A program made the translations under genes and the position numbers. From Omphalotus guepiniiformis (taxonomy: Eukaryota > Basidiomycota > Agaricomycetes > Agaricales > Omphalotaceae), in the NCBI GenBank assembly GCA_028554645.1, contig JAQOOI010000022.1:2542001-2606000 (forward strand): a stretch of DNA of 64,000 nucleotides, given 5' to 3'. This document shows positions 22,840-36,100 of the stretch, one piece after another. How positions within the stretch are numbered: position 1 is the first letter of the stretch; each line of letters starts with the position of its first letter. The notes under the pieces are model-generated. The model saw only the letters and a list, made by a program, of their open reading frames with translations, was not told where the DNA came from and made no database searches.

Positions 22840-23288
22840 TGACAAAATTTGTTGTAATGAGAATGTATGAATGGCATGCATGGTTGGAACGCTTTCATCA
22901 TCATCTGCTGCGGCAATACAGTAAGTATGTAGTCCTAGTAAGTACCTTTTTACGCCGCCCGCGCGGCGCGTACGTTCCGCTTCAAATCTTCACATAAACC
23001 GTGAGCCGTGCCATTGCTATACGTCTTTCTTGGCCTGCAGGTGGAGGTGCTTGCTGCCCTGCCGACCCTGCGTACGTGGACTGGAGGGTGCCGGGTAATC
23101 CTACTGCTGACACAATTATTATTCACCAATACTAACCCTTAATCAAATGCGTGAAACAATCAGCGCCAGCTTGGGCTTGTGGCAGTGCGGCGGTGCCGCT
23201 TATAAAACTCACGTCGTACAAAGGGGCACTCATGATTGACTGCTTTTCCTTCAATTCGAATTAGTGGCCACAAGAGTTCTCTTCATCC
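22840..23288. other. Intergenic region with TATA box before the next unknown gene
   Basis: This gap lies between the Bim1-like stop and the next start. A GC-rich block (CGCCCGCGCGGCGCG near 22960) and a TATAAA at 23201-23206, 83 bp before the ATG at 23289, are visible. No coding frame is supported, though a small upstream exon of the next gene cannot be ruled out. Confidence 0.4.
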
Positions 23289-23841
23289 ATGCTCTTCAGA
23301 TTGCGCTCAAAGGATACACCGTGGGAGGTGGTGGACAGAAAAACAGTTGACCCCATACCAATGTACGACGAGGACGAAGGTGTGCAGCGTTCTGACTTTA
23401 CTCAGAGATATCTCACCAACTCGAGTTCACGTTCAGATCTCGAGCTCGATAATATGAGCGACGGGGATACTTGTGGTACCTACGTTTTCGACGTCAAGCA
23501 TCGAAAGCAAGAGTCTGATTTACGAAATGCCGTTCTCTTTGCACGGCAGCAACTGCTCCAGGAGGTCGCGAAGAAAGACTATAACCTTCTTCTCCTTGAA
23601 AGGTGTGTAGATGTATTGTCTGTCAGCTAAGTGATCTTATTCAAAGGTTGCCTTCTAGCTGGGACTTGACTGTTTATCGTCGAGGAAAGCATTATCGCAT
23701 CGAAGTGCAATATTGCGGGCGGCGTAAGTCATACTCTCTTATACTTTGCTCGGGATTTCTTAGCTCGTATCTTCTCTACAGCCGCACATGCACTCGGCAA
23801 ATTACCAGCCTCAAGGCCACCGCCGTTCATGGAAGTGTTGA
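23289..23841 (+). CDS. Unknown small protein
   Basis: I do not recognise this product. The frame opens MLFRLRSKDTPWEVVDRKTV at 23289 and runs through an acidic, Ser-rich segment (RYLTNSSSRSDLELDNMSDG). A helical part (NAVLFARQQLLQEVAKKDYN, then LLLLE) comes next. A 52-nt intron is removed to give RLPSSWDLTVYRRGKHYRIE, then VQYCGR. A second intron leads to PHMHSANYQPQGHRRSWKC and a stop at 23839-23841. Both introns are GT-AG. The Leu-rich helix followed by a short beta-like segment suggests a small folded domain. The upstream TATAAA supports transcription. It is convergent with the sulfurtransferase gene. Start and last exon are uncertain. Confidence 0.45.
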
Positions 23842-24035
23842 AAGATTGCGTGTATTCTTGAATTTAATGTAGAGGAAGAAACAGTGTATTAATAGTGTAT
23901 CTGTACTTTCATCACATAGACAACATACCCATCTCTATTCATACCGCTTTACGCCTGCGTATCATCAGCGCTGCGGTGCACATCAAGAATGAAATCAGTA
24001 TCAAACCAAGAAAGATGTTTATAGGAGTGTATCGG

Positions 24036-25399
24036 TTACACAGCAGTCTTATCTATTTGACTGGTTGGCCTCATTGCATAACCTGTCCATGACTAGCAAA
24101 TAAAAACTTATGCATATCTCTTTCACAAGTTGACTGAACACACTCACTTCATCGTATAAAGCAATCTTTGGCGCGCCAAGCAACTTCAGACCCAGCCACA
24201 GGATACCAGCTGTCATCCCACTGCCGCAGCTAGTCACCGCAGTGGCGTCGCCCTGGATTAAGCGCCGTGTGTGGACCTCACCTACAGCATCGACAAGCGC
24301 CTTTCGGATTTCCGAGGGAGTTCGTACCGTCGTGTAAGTAGAATTCTGTGGACCTTGTACTGTCTCAAGGAACAGATTAAATGGTAGCGAGAATGAATTA
24401 GGTATATGACCAGAGGAAAGCCCCGCGCGGGGTTCGGGGTCAGTACCGAGATACCTGAATGTGAAAGAAAGTTTAAGCGCATTTGAATAGATGTTCGTGT
24501 GGGAAGCCGGAAGAACGGTTCATACCGGCCATTTGGACGAGCGTCCAAAACTAGCTCTGCTTCGAGAGATTTGGATGGATTCAAGCTAGAGTTATGAACA
24601 ATCTCCTCATAGCCTGTAGTATATGTAATGTCAACTGTGTTCGACTTGAAATAGTTATAACTCTTACTTCGGATCGGTTGGCCATCAATGGCAGAAGTCG
24701 GGTATACCGTTCGGTGAGGTTGAGCTGGAGAACCACTATCGATGGAGAAGGCTTCTGTTTGCCACCCAGGAAGACCGCCATTAAGGACGCTAGAATTGAT
24801 ATGTCCGAAGCTGCGGAACATGAAAAGTGCACGAGGAGAGGAGAACACTCCATGTGTATCGTAACTGGTATACAGAATTGAGCAGGCAGGTTAGCTTGAG
24901 AAGAGATCCCGTATACATCACGACGTGAGACGTGGGGCTAACGCCCCATTTTTCTGCAAAGATACCTGTAAAACGCGCATAGTACCGTAGGTTATAGTAC
25001 ATACCACAGGCGTCTGCGAAGGCACGTCCCGATGGCATCATATGCTTCAGTCCTAATTCATGAGAACTTGCGACCTGGAGCAACACTGGATGAAGCTATC
25101 GTGAATACAAGTGCGAAAATGGCACTGACCTCGTCTAGGTCAAGGAACTGAGCACCAGGAATGCGCTTCTCCAGGAATTCCTCATATGGCTTCCGAGGCG
25201 AGTTGGGCATGAACCAGGTAGCGTCTAGAACAGCTACATCGTTTTTTTCTTGAACAAGCTTGTGCAGCTGAGATGGTGAGATTAAGAGAGGAACATCTGT
25301 TGCGGAAGCAGACATATAAGTACGGAGACTTTGAAATTGGAATTGGAGAGATCGACGAGCAAGAGACTGCATCGTTGTAGGTTCAACAGACGTAAACAT
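24036..25399 (-). CDS. 3-mercaptopyruvate/thiosulfate sulfurtransferase (two rhodanese domains)
   Basis: Tandem-rhodanese sulfurtransferase. The N-terminal non-catalytic domain reads VAVLDATWFMPNSPRKPYEE, then FLEKRIPGAQFLDLDEV and SSHELGLKHMMPSGRAFADA. A linker domain has VVMYDTHGVFSSPRALFMFR and LNGGLPGW. The catalytic domain ends in TSCGSGMTAGILWLGLKLLG. The CG[S]G[MV]T loop with its Cys is the mercaptopyruvate type rather than the CRKGVT of classic rhodanese. After the last intron (GATGAA|gtgagt to ctag|TCATGG) the frame reads YDESWTGYAMRPTSQID and stops at 24036. The first ATG (25399) or the one at 25372 (MQSLARRSLQFQFQSLRTYM) starts a mitochondrial-type presequence. It shares a 57-bp head-to-head promoter with the V-ATPase gene. 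It acts in cysteine catabolism and persulfide supply. Confidence 0.87.
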
Positions 25400-25456
25400 T
25401 ACTTAGCTGCTTGCCCGACGCTGACATAGTCGCCTGCGTCGACGACCACAACAACG

Positions 25457-27054
25457 ATGCCTTCAGATCAAAGTACATGGCTTATCACTGTCCCTCTCAA
25501 TGGCGACTCAGAGGGCCTCGTACAAGAGCTTTCTTCAAAGTTGTCCTTACAGTCCAAGTCGTTCTCTCCTAATTCTATCGCCGAAATAGCTATTCCATCC
25601 TTCAAGGTCTGATCATCTCCATCGTAAGTATCTGATTGGTCTGCTGAATACTTGCATAGACAGGGACTCTTGATTCTCTCATCGCCCTTTCCGAGGACTT
25701 GCCTAAGCAAGATACTTTCTTCATTAACACCGTTGCGAAGATTGTGGACACATTGCGCAACTTGCTCAACAACGACCCCTCAAAATTGGCTCAGCATCTG
25801 CTGGTGAACGAGAATAGCGTAGATGACTATCTTCTGAAGAATTGGAAATGGAATGAAGGCCGATACGGAGTTCAGAAGGGGTTGAGAGAGATGGCCGACA
25901 CTTTGAATAAAGTCGGTCACGTCCTAATTCTGTAAACAATTTGCTGAATGTCTCCTCATCACAGGAAATGGCATCGATAGACAACGCTACCAGAGCAAAG
26001 CTCACTAATTACAACCTAGTCAAAGGATCACTTGTTCAGATGCAGCGCAAGAAGACGTATGTGCCCACCTTGCTGGTCGTCATAAACTGGACTTTTTAAA
26101 GTGAAAGCGTGTAGGGGCAACTTGTCTGTGCGGTCACTAGCAGACGTAGTCTCGAAGAGTGATTTCGTTCAGGATTCGGAATATCTGGAAACGTTACTGG
26201 TAGCGGTCCCTAAGTGAGTACTTACGTTATCTACAGGCTACGTTCCTCATCGCAGACAGGAACCTTGTAAAAGACTGGAACACGAAGTATGAACGTCTCT
26301 CGAACATGGTTGTTCCGAGATCTTCGAGGTATCCTAACTCTTACCCCTCCTAACGATATTCGGAATGCTAAGTGCCTTGTTTCGGACCAAAGATCTATTG
26401 TCTCGGACGACGAATATACCCTCTTCAATGTTGTTATTTTCTCACGTGTTCATGACGAGTTTGTGCAGCAATGTCGGGAAAACAAGTATATGATTCATTA
26501 TCTATCTGGTACTCGATTACTGACATAGTAGACAGGTTCATAGTTCGTGATTTCGTTTATTCTGAAGAAGAGGTTGCCAAGCAACAGCAAGAACTCGATA
26601 TGGCTGATACGACGGAGAAAGAACTATGGGTAAGTGATTTTTGTTTTCGCGACTTTATATTTGCTCAACAACATTACAGACGGAACTTCTCCGTTTATCG
26701 CGAACAAATTTCTCAGAGTCCTTCCAGATTCTAATTCATTTCAAGGTCATCCGACTATTTGTGGAAAGCGTGCTTCGATATGGTCTGCCTGCAAATTACG
26801 TGGGCGTAGTTGTCAAGGTATTTCGTTCTACTTGACAATATATTCCTCAGCTAAACTTTACGCAGCCTGACCCTAAGTCGGTCAAGAAAACATTTGGCGT
26901 GTTGCAGTCACACCTCGCATACCTACGATCTGGCTCCAAAGGAGCTAAATCAAAGTCAGGCGAGACAGAGGAGTTTGTAGGAGAGTATCAATCATTAATG
27001 GAACAGGAATTTTATGACTTCGTCCTTTTTGAAGTTCCCTGGATTATCATATAA
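25457..27054 (+). CDS. VMA5: V-type proton ATPase subunit C (Vma5)
   Basis: Peripheral-stalk subunit C, which joins and releases the V1 and Vo sectors of the vacuolar proton pump. It starts [20 protein letters not shown] at 25457. Blocks recognisable as the family are [60 protein letters not shown] and [19 protein letters not shown]. Later blocks are [40 protein letters not shown] and [17 protein letters not shown]. The protein ends [17 protein letters not shown], with the stop at 27052-27054. About eight short introns are inferred from GT-AG ends and frame. Length near 390 residues fits the family. Confidence 0.92.
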
Positions 27055-27401
27055 CACATACCAAGTATCTGCACTTGTAATACTGCTACAATTACCTTAT
27101 TATTCAACGAACATTGGCTTCGAGAATAGGATCTATTATGAGAATGGTAATAGTACGAGACAGACATCGGCCAGCTACCGAGAGGAAGATACGAAATTGT
27201 ACACGACAGGACAAAAGTATTGAGACTAAGACATCAGCTAGATCAATGAAAACTAATTACATAGCGTCACCTTGCAGCTTGAGATGGAACAGAGAGTTGA
27301 GGAAATAGTGGTGGTTAAGTAGTAACGAGCTGAAATTTCTCCACCTCGTGTTTTGAGCGGACACTGTCCGTGAAATAAACAACTCTGGAAAAACTTTAGA
27401 A
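27055..27401. other. Convergent 3' region between VMA5 and the KH gene
   Basis: This AT-rich gap separates two convergent stops. Only short, motif-free frames occur. It should hold both 3' UTRs. Confidence 0.5.
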
Positions 27402-30400
27402 TCACAACCCTAGGTTGTGCATCACGCGTGTGACCTCGTCGCTAGCTTCATCCTCATTGTCGAACTCGAGAGTGGCGGATCTTTGCGCGGATGTCCCAAT
27501 GACAGCAGACCGTGTTCCATAAACACTGGGAAAGGAAGGAGCAGTCGCTGAAGTTGGGCTGGAGTTACCTCCAGTATCTCCAGCAGAATTCGTAGGCGAG
27601 TCGGGAGGAGGCAGTCCAGAAGACTCCGTGATGCGGGAAAGAGAATACGTCAAATCCAGGGACTGCGCACGATTTGTCAAGGAGCGCGGCTTGGATATTT
27701 GCTCTTTCAGTTTTGCCTCGAGAAGGGAGTCGGAGCCTCGCTTGACTGCGTCTTCGGTGTGTCTCGTGCGAGATGGAATACCAGAGCCCTATATGAATAT
27801 GATTAAATGCGACGAAACTTCCAGATTGAACAGAACATACGATGGGAGGTAATGGTGACCAATACTCTGATGAGGAACCAGTGACATAGGATGCTTGGCT
27901 ATCATCGTGCTCTTCGAGGTTGTAGATATAGGCCGGGGCGTTGAAAAGGGCTTTCACATCCGGCGAGGAGTTCGCAAGGCGAAGGCGACGATCAGGATCG
28001 TGTACTGGGCGTCCAAAGTCTGCGGATTCTACAAGGAGCTGTGAGAAGAATGTCACTCGACAAAGGCATATACATACCATGATGTGTTTTTGCTGTCGAA
28101 AGTAATTTACTGTCAAAGTGAGGGAAGGCCTCAGCAAAGGAGTCGCCTCGTTTGTGTGTATGGGAAGTGGGTGAAGGATAGACACGGATGTTATGATTGT
28201 GCAGGAACTGTTCAAGCATTTCTCGCGCGGTGATAAGGAAGTCACTATTGCTGCGTTGACATCGGAACTTGAACGAATAATCCCCAATAGTATCTGATCC
28301 ACTGGCGCCGTTCAAGGAGGGGACATTCACGTTGGGGACGATTGATACTTGCAGCTCCCGTTTTACTCGTTCGACCAGGCTTATGAACTCGGGAGTATTG
28401 CAAACTCTGGGTACATCGGAGCTTCGAGGAACGGCCATGTCAGCCTCGAACGGAACATGATCCTATGTCTCATCAGATGAATTAAAATAGACAAAATGCG
28501 TAGCACGATCCAGGAGCATGGCGGCAGCGATCTGTACTTGACTTTCAGGGCCAAAGATAGTGACAACATCAGAAGCTGTCTCCTTGTCAGGGAAACGGAC
28601 CTGAGAATTTGTTTTCGTTTCTATATCATGGATGAAAATGCTCTTTTCGCCGAGTAATGTGCGATGATAGCGGCGAGGGATGGAAACCGTCTCATTCACA
28701 AAGTCTTTATCCTTGGTATGATCAGCGAATATGGACATAGTGCAGCCAGGGTTGCGCGACTGACCTTGGGGTTTACCAGTTCCATAACAGATTGCTTGAG
28801 ATTGTCAAGATTAAGAGCGTTCTTAGCCGGCGTCCTTGCGATGACATTATCGTCATTGTCGTTATATCCACCCAAGGCAGCAAACTCCTCGGCGTTCGAA
28901 AACTTGACATAGACCCCATACTTTTTCATAATTCTCTGAATGCTCCTGCCACCAACACCGATAATACGCTTGTGGTATGCTTCCGGTACATGAAATGATA
29001 TTTCGGCTGGCAGCTCCTCCTGGAGTAGCGTGAGACCCTGTAACACTGAACCATCGGGACCTGAAATGTCGATGAGGAAATTATGATCATTGAAGGTCTC
29101 GAACTTGATCTTGACATTGGTAGTTTGCATGATCTTGTTAATCTTCCCGTTCTTCTTACCGCTAATGAACTCGCGGTGCTCATTCGAGAGCTCAATTTGA
29201 AACCGAATTTCGTGGTGGAAAGCCTGAGGGCGAATTAGAATGCAAAAAAAAAAAAAAACTACGACATCACAAGAGCCACAGTACCTTGATGATATCCAAT
29301 TCCATGATCATCCCGACTGCTGAACGCACTTCATGTTCAAGGCCATGGAGTTCAAAGCACATGCTTTTAAATACCACTTCAGCACCAGTAGCGATTGAAA
29401 TCTGTTTTATGAGTGTTGTGACCTGAGAAGCATTGAGGGCTGGAGGAGGCAACAGGGCATTGAACTGCACGGGTAAAAGCCAGAAGGATCCAACATAATA
29501 TTGGCAAGCCTATCCCTTTGCTTTAGTACGCTGTTTGAACAAGAGAAACTAAACATACAAGTTGCATAATGGAACGGATTGTCCGCTGAATATTTACACG
29601 ATTGTCGCCAAAGACTGTGATTAAACTCGTGGAACTACCGAGAGGAGGGAATTGAATAAATGTAGCATTGTCGTTCATGATGCTTTTCAAGTCATCCGGG
29701 CGGTCAGTTACCATCCAGTCCAGCTTTCGCGGGAGGATAGCAGTATCCCTAGAAATGATAGATTTGCCCTATGGAAGAAGGATTAAGAAAAGCTCGTTTC
29801 ACAAGAAGGTGACCAACCTTGTTCACTGAGACCTGATACAACATGTCTCGTGCTCGCTGCACTCCAAAGAATTCACCAGTAATCCATATGACGCCCCCGT
29901 TCCTGTTGATAGCAGCGGAAGCATTGAGAACCTCGGGGCCCACGAGCCCTTGTAGCGGCGAGGGAAGGTAAATATTGGTGGCAGTCTCTTCCTGGATCGA
30001 CTGAAAACCATTGCGCTTTCTACCGGCTATGATCGTGTGTAGCTTGTGGTCAACTTCGCACATTTCCGAGTGCAACCCGCTCTAGAACGACTTTTGAATC
30101 CTCAAATCCCGAGAATTTTGTACGAAAGGCACTCACCAATTCGTCCAGCATGACCAGCAGCCGGACTCGAGCGAGATCGACAGAATCCCCAGGCCCAGTG
30201 ATAACAAGCTCACAGATGCGTTCCGTCTCTAGGCCTGACCACCCAGCACTGCTACTGATCCCATCTGGCGGAGTTCGGTTAGAGAGCGATAGAGGGCTGT
30301 TAACAACGGCAATATGCGCCAACGTCTGTGAAGCAATGTCATCCAGACGCCGCCTAACATCAGGCTTGAGAGCAGGCTTCGAAGAAGGAGAGTCAAGAAT

Positions 30401-30843
30401 CTCGGAACGTGTAACTTTAATGGCGGCGCGATGCTTCGAAACGAAGTGCGCTTGTAAGCAAGCGGGGCGTGTGCAACCATGAAAATCATTACCTGTATTG
30501 GACACTCCTTCAAAATCATCCCTCGAGTGATCATAACTTGCTGGTATGCACCAGTGATGGTAAAATTCCAGCCTCGGCCATGATCGGCCAGGAAATATGA
30601 GACGTGACAGCCATGCAAGGTCATAGCCAACATAGCAAGTTTTGCAATCTGCTCTGCGCTCTCTGCTCCAGCGGTCTCCTCCGAAATCGAGCCATTATTC
30701 AACTGAGACTGGAGATTGGAAAACGGGGAATCATTTGCAGTTTGCCTGAGCTCTGCAGGACCAGGAAAATCGAGAGAAGAGGTGGGGGAATGAATGTGTC
30801 GCGACCTGCGTGGGTAAGTGAAAGACGTTGTGTAGACATCCAT
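27402..30843 (-). CDS. Multi-KH-domain RNA-binding protein
   Basis: Large RNA-binding protein with repeated KH domains, resembling vigilin and Bicaudal-C relatives. It starts MDVYTTSFTYPRRSRHIHSP at 30843. At least four KH units keep a GxxG-like loop: HTIIAGRKRNGFQSIQEETA, EFISGKKNGKINKIMQTTNV, RIIGVGGRSIQRIMKKYGVY and RTLLGEKSIFIHDIETKTNS. Degenerate units occur before and between these, for example around SYFLADHGRGWNFTITGAYQ. The last 350 residues are Ser/Pro-rich and disordered, with a few hydrophobic patches, and end DEVTRVMHNLGL. About nine introns are inferred, including one beside a 15-nt A-run near 29246. Such proteins usually control mRNA stability or localisation in the cytoplasm; the target is unknown. 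Confidence 0.8.
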
Positions 30844-31355
30844 GAGTATATGCGAAAGGTGAAAAAGTACAGAGAAGAGATGGTAAGCGGGGAGCTGGAG
30901 ACGAAGGGATGCTTGAGGGTATGTGGATAATAGGAGGGTATTGACACAAAGTGGTATCAACCTGCCCCAGGTTTTTGAAAGAATAAAAGATCTTTCAAAC
31001 AGACACGAAGGAGAAAGCTGGGAAAGGAACAAGACCAGTCAAGATATAAAACCGAGGATACAGTATAGGAGCAGAAGAAAACGAGACAATCCAAAAGTCT
31101 CACTAACCCGCTTGACTGTCCGAATAAAATAAGAATTATAGCGGCCCTTGAATTTTCAACACAACAACCTCCCACATCAATTCACAGCCGCTTCTCAAGT
31201 TCTTTCTCGTACTCACTGCACATACATTTCCTCTCTTTATACTTACATAGAAAAGTGTGCTGGACGACTACGTATTTCCTTTCTTGCTAGCTGAAACGCA
31301 CTACATGCGCCGGCGCAACGAATTGTGTCGCATTATGTCATGCTCTAATATATCA
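30844..31355. other. Promoter and leader region of the KH gene
   Basis: This lies upstream of the KH gene start and downstream of the RBR ligase stop, both minus strand. A CT-rich leader is visible on the minus strand. Short frames have no family motifs, and no gene is supported. Confidence 0.45.
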
Positions 31356-33013
31356 CTACTCGAAAAAACCTTCAACAGGCTCCCAGTCATCCGCTGCGCT
31401 GTTGAAGTCGAACAACTTGTTGAAGCAGCTTTGTCCAGGAGTCGAGAAATGTTTGTAAGGCGAGCTCGCATCCAGCTTCGCTCCACATCGATAGCAGAAG
31501 TGTTGCCCGCACTTGACACAGGTCATCTGAAGCTAGAAATTAGAATCGGTTCAAAAAACAGTAGAGGAACACACATGATTGCATCCTAACGACTTTTCGA
31601 TTTGGACATTGCAGCCAGGACAGGCGGTTGCCGAATCCGTCAGCCATTGTTTCAGCAATTGCTCTTCCTGATATGTCGTAACCAGTTTAGTGATTGTAGC
31701 TCGGCCAAAACGTTGTTCTAGCAATATACGCTCTCTTGAGCCTTCCGGGAGCGCCATGTACTCTAAAACCAACGTCTCGTATGTTGAAATGGGACAGGGT
31801 GAAACAGGGCCGTGCCTAAAGATGAAGCGAACATGTCACACAACTTGATAGAAACTAAAAAGAACAAAACAAAACAACTTACCATGTACGCTTGCAGAAC
31901 GAACAAAATGAATAGGAGCACGCTGAACATGTTCGCAGCCTCTGCCAGCCTGATTCCTCTGGATCCGGGATACGAGGTTTGGGAACAGGTTTTTGGCAAA
32001 GCACCATTGGGCAATGCATGATCGTTGGATCTTTGCTCTCACCATGAGCTGTCATCATGCACCTCAGTATTATTCAAAGTCACCTTTTTCCATAGCAACC
32101 TTCTCTTTGAGCCATCGCCAACGAACAACCTCCTCGTTCGTCACGACCCTTGCAATCTCCTCTTCCTCGGCTAGTCTTCCAGCTTTGACACATTGAGGAT
32201 CGGCACAACCAACGCGACCTATATCTCCTTCCTTTATGCATAAGCCCCAAAAATCTTCCAGACAGCTGCGACAAAAGATATGGCCGCAAGATAACTGTAA
32301 ACACCTGGATCCTTTGAAATACGATAAACATATTGAACATGGATATGAATTTTGACGAAATTTGTCAAATCTCGCAGTAGACTCGTAGGACGACAGTAAA
32401 GGAGCTAGCAGGTGGGGGGTAGCATGATGGAATCTAACTGGACGGTGAGCGAAGAACGCGCTAGACCTGAACAAAGACACCTACTCCACAGCGCCAGATA
32501 ATTTGGTAAGCCCTAGCCTCTCCAGAAATTGGCCACTGCGAATGAACTCGATCCATGTATACAATACCCCTTCTCCCTCTTGCCACATTTCGAGCAGACG
32601 CATATGAAGTTGTGCTATGTGAGGCATCCAAAGATGCGTTGCTCGTATCGATAGAACCTCAGGAGGTGAACGGATAGGATATGACGGAGGTAGAAGAATA
32701 TGTAATAGCAAAGGAGGTAGTAATGACAAGGACAGTGTTTGGGAGTTGGACGTTGTATTATTGGGAACAGAATCAAGTTTGGGTGCATCCAGAATCGTGA
32801 CGGATCGAGGGTCACCAAATTCTATGGGTACCTCGAGCTTCAACGAAATTTCCGATATGTCATTAGAAGCGTAGTCCGGATAGATAGCCTACACCATCAA
32901 TGTAAGTACAGTGTCCACATTACACAAACGATGAGCAAATCAGAAATTACCTCAAGAACCTCCCATTCTTCTCGTTGGAGAGAATGACATTGCTCAAGGA
33001 TATCATCTACCAT
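31356..33013 (-). CDS. RBR-type E3 ubiquitin ligase with RWD domain (RNF14-like)
   Basis: RING-in-between-RING ligase, which passes ubiquitin through a catalytic Cys in RING2. The start MVDDILEQCHSLQREEWEVL begins an RWD domain continuing AIYPDYASNDISEISLKLEV and ending ILLPPSYPIRSPPEVLSIRA. RING1 reads YPCSICLSYFKGSRCLQLSC, then GHIFCRSCLEDF. The IBR part is HCPMVLCQKPVPKP, RTCSACSYSFCSFCKRTWHG. RING2 reads CPGCNVQIEKSLGCNHMTCV, then KCGQHFCYRCGAKLD, with the catalytic Cys in GCNHM. The RWD plus RBR order is that of RNF14/Itt1, linked to translation and clearance of stalled ribosomes. Introns are inferred between RWD and RING1, after VAMEK and inside RING2 after CNH. Stop at 31356. It is head-to-head with URB2. 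Confidence 0.9.
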
Positions 33014-33148
33014 CACTGCTTCTCAAGAATTCGGGTAGAGATGACCAGCAGATTGCAAACTTGTAATGGCGAGTAGATGGCGGGTCATTCTCGATGAGAG
33101 GAAAGGAATCAGCCTGACTCAGACTGCCGGACCGAGTCAACACCATAA

Positions 33149-33161
33149 GGTTAGGGTTTAG
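33149..33161 (+). promoter_or_regulatory. Telobox-like element upstream of URB2
   Basis: GGTTAGGGTTTAG lies 33 bp before the URB2 ATG, in the 181-bp gap shared with the RBR ligase. TTAGGG-type boxes bind Tbf1-like Myb factors, which in several fungi activate ribosomal protein and snoRNA genes. That fits the ribosome biogenesis role of the downstream gene. Confidence 0.5.
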
Positions 33162-33194
33162 CTATTTAAAACTTTCTTTTCATCTCCCCTTTGC

Positions 33195-36100
33195 ATGGCC
33201 TCCGTGCAATCGTTATCATCATCCCAGGACTTTGTCAAGGCTTTGAAAGCACCCTCGGATCCGCCAGTAGAAAATGGACCTGCTAAAATAGAGATTGCAC
33301 GTCAAGCTTGGGACCAAAACTCGTTCTACGCACCACGAAAAGGCGAAGTAATCTCGGAATGGCTTCTTAGTCGCTTATTGAAAGACAAAAACCAGGATAT
33401 GTGAGGTTTTAATTGTCTTAATCAAATTGAAGAGAATCTTACAAAACTCGTCGTCAATTTAAGAAGAGTTAATCCCGTTCTGGATTGTCGATACTGGAAA
33501 CTTCTAGTGGACGTGCTCGAATCCCTGGAACGATCATCTACTGCAAGCTCTTGGCTTACACCCCTCCTTCTCCGCATTCCTTTTGCACCAATTCTCATAA
33601 CATTTCTTGACCGGTTGCCGGAGCTTGATAAGGAGTCTCGTGCTGAAATCACGCCTCTACTGCGATTTTGCTTCACCAGAATTTGGCCCATATATGCATC
33701 AAAAACTAGTGTCGAAGTCTTCCTGGACTGTTTCGGCACGCTCCTCAGAGCCTGGAAGAATCAGTCGTTCAATGAAGACGTCGCGCAAATTTGCATAGAA
33801 GTCGCGTTCTCTTTTCGTCGTTCACTGCTAACAACGAACGCGAAAAAGAAGGCATGCTATCAGTTCACCGTAGTCAAAAAATACACGTCTAATGTAAAAA
33901 TAGGTTTATACAGCTTTCATTCAAACTAGTTTGGCGGATTGGATCGCTGCATCGACTTTTCCACCGAGCCCGAGGTATCAAGATGCGCTCGAGGCGCTGT
34001 ATTTGTCTGGCGTTGATTGTCTTTTCAATCTCGACATCCTCCGAGACAGTAATTCAGAAAGCCTACTATTTGACGCCCTTGACAAAATTGATCCGAGCAT
34101 TACTTTACCTATTGTCCCTCGATTGTATCGTTCTTATATCCAAGTCATTAAGAAACATCGCGGAGTTCTTTTTGGTCAAGGGTCTAGTCATAATCCTGAA
34201 TCCATGGAAGAGCTTCGTGACGCAGGCATGCGCTTCTTTGCCTGTTGTCAATCGCTTATCAGCAAAGCTAAATCTAAACGCGAGGCCTGGAGAACTACAG
34301 CTTTCCTTCTGGACTCCATTGACCAAGAGAATACCTTCAGCGGTCGGCGGCTGGAGAATGAAAGTATACTCAAAGGCTTAGTACACTCAATCCTCAACGA
34401 GCTAGCTTGCAATCGGAAAGGTGGGCATAATATATCATGGAAGAACCTAGCTTAATGAACTTGATGTACAGATGTCGTTTGTCCAGCACTTGAGTGCCTC
34501 GCAGGGATAGCACGACTCGACTATCGTTTGATTGAGCCAGTATTTCTCGACATCTTGTCTCAACTTTTACTTGTGAGTCAGCATTTCGCGGCTTTTGTGT
34601 TCAGCTTGTTCACATTGCTCATAAGGTGCCAGACACCGTCTCACCGGCTTTTCAGCTGTTGGACCTCGTTCTGCAGTATCATGGAAAAACGCGATTGGTG
34701 CACATATACCTCGAGACCATGATGCTCAGCACACGAAACTTCGCCGCTAACGTCGCTGATCCTCGCGGTGCATACAGCGTAGTGATGCATAGTGCCTTGC
34801 TTCATCCACTTCATCTCGATCAGCTTGCAAAATTTACACGGGATTTTTTGTCCCCCACCCAAACGATTGCTACTATACAGTCAATCATGGGCGCGATAGA
34901 AAGTCATTGGCAGGAGTACACGGCTCTTCAGAGCTCAGGAAGCAGTAAAACTCCCCGAAAAAAAAGAAGAACAGATTCTGTCACTGGAGCGAGGTCTAAC
35001 AAGGAGCTCGTGGCGTTGAGCTTTTTCGCCTCCGTCAGTTTAGCTGTCGTCGTCTTGTCGTCGGTTACTACTGACTCTAGTTCGAAAACATTGGAAGACG
35101 AGTTGGGCTCGATCCTGACGGGATTCCAGTCTCACCTCTCCCGCACGATGTCAAAAATGCTCAAAATCGTTATTAGCGACGCCAATGAAGACTGCTGGGC
35201 GTCTCAAATCACACTCCTGGCGATCCTGCGGCTCGTGTATGCAACCGGACTCCGGTCGACTTCCGTCGAACGGGATAGCGATAACGACCACAAGCTGTCT
35301 TCCCGAATGTCGGAATGTCTGCAATTAGACCTCCTTCCAGAGCTTAAACTCGAGATTGTGAGTTCGACAGTACACACTGTTACCTACAATCATTAATTGG
35401 CAATATAGCTTCGCAATCTTCTCAAGGATCTCAGGCTTCAAAAACGAGATTCGGATGTCTTGGACAAGGCTCTGGTCCCGCTGCAGCCGAATACTGCTTC
35501 TCGTACCATGTGCACGACTGCTCACATGATCCTTCAGAGATGGCTTCCGGCTTTTGAGTAGGTGGCTCTTTCGTGTTCGTGGATACACCCTGATACCCGC
35601 TGCTTTAGTTCAAAGGCTTCAGAAACCCAACTGAAACAAATGATTCTTTTCTTCATGGAGAATCAAACTTATGGTGTACACAGACTCGGCGACACTAAGG
35701 ATTTACTGGTTAATCCAGTTGCACTAAGTTTTTTTTCTGCTGAGTTTTGGGAACTTCCAAACTTTAGAAGTGAGCGTTGTCTACATCATGATTTTAAGGT
35801 TGCTCATGTGCATTCTCTGTACCGTCTTATTTTGCAGGCGCTCTGTTAGCATACGTAGACAATGCTACGAAGGCGCTGGATAATGAGTCGTCTATATTGA
35901 AGATCAACGCTGCGGAAGTGAAGCATATCTTCGCAGCTGTTTATAGCGTGCTACTTCTGGTCCCAGCAGAATATCTCGATCGACCTTTGAAGATGGCTCT
36001 TTTAAATCGAGCGTTCATACTTGACACACTCCTCAGTTCGGATAATGCTCTTGAAATACCCGACCAAGACCTGCACTATTCTTTAAACGTGTTGCGAGTT

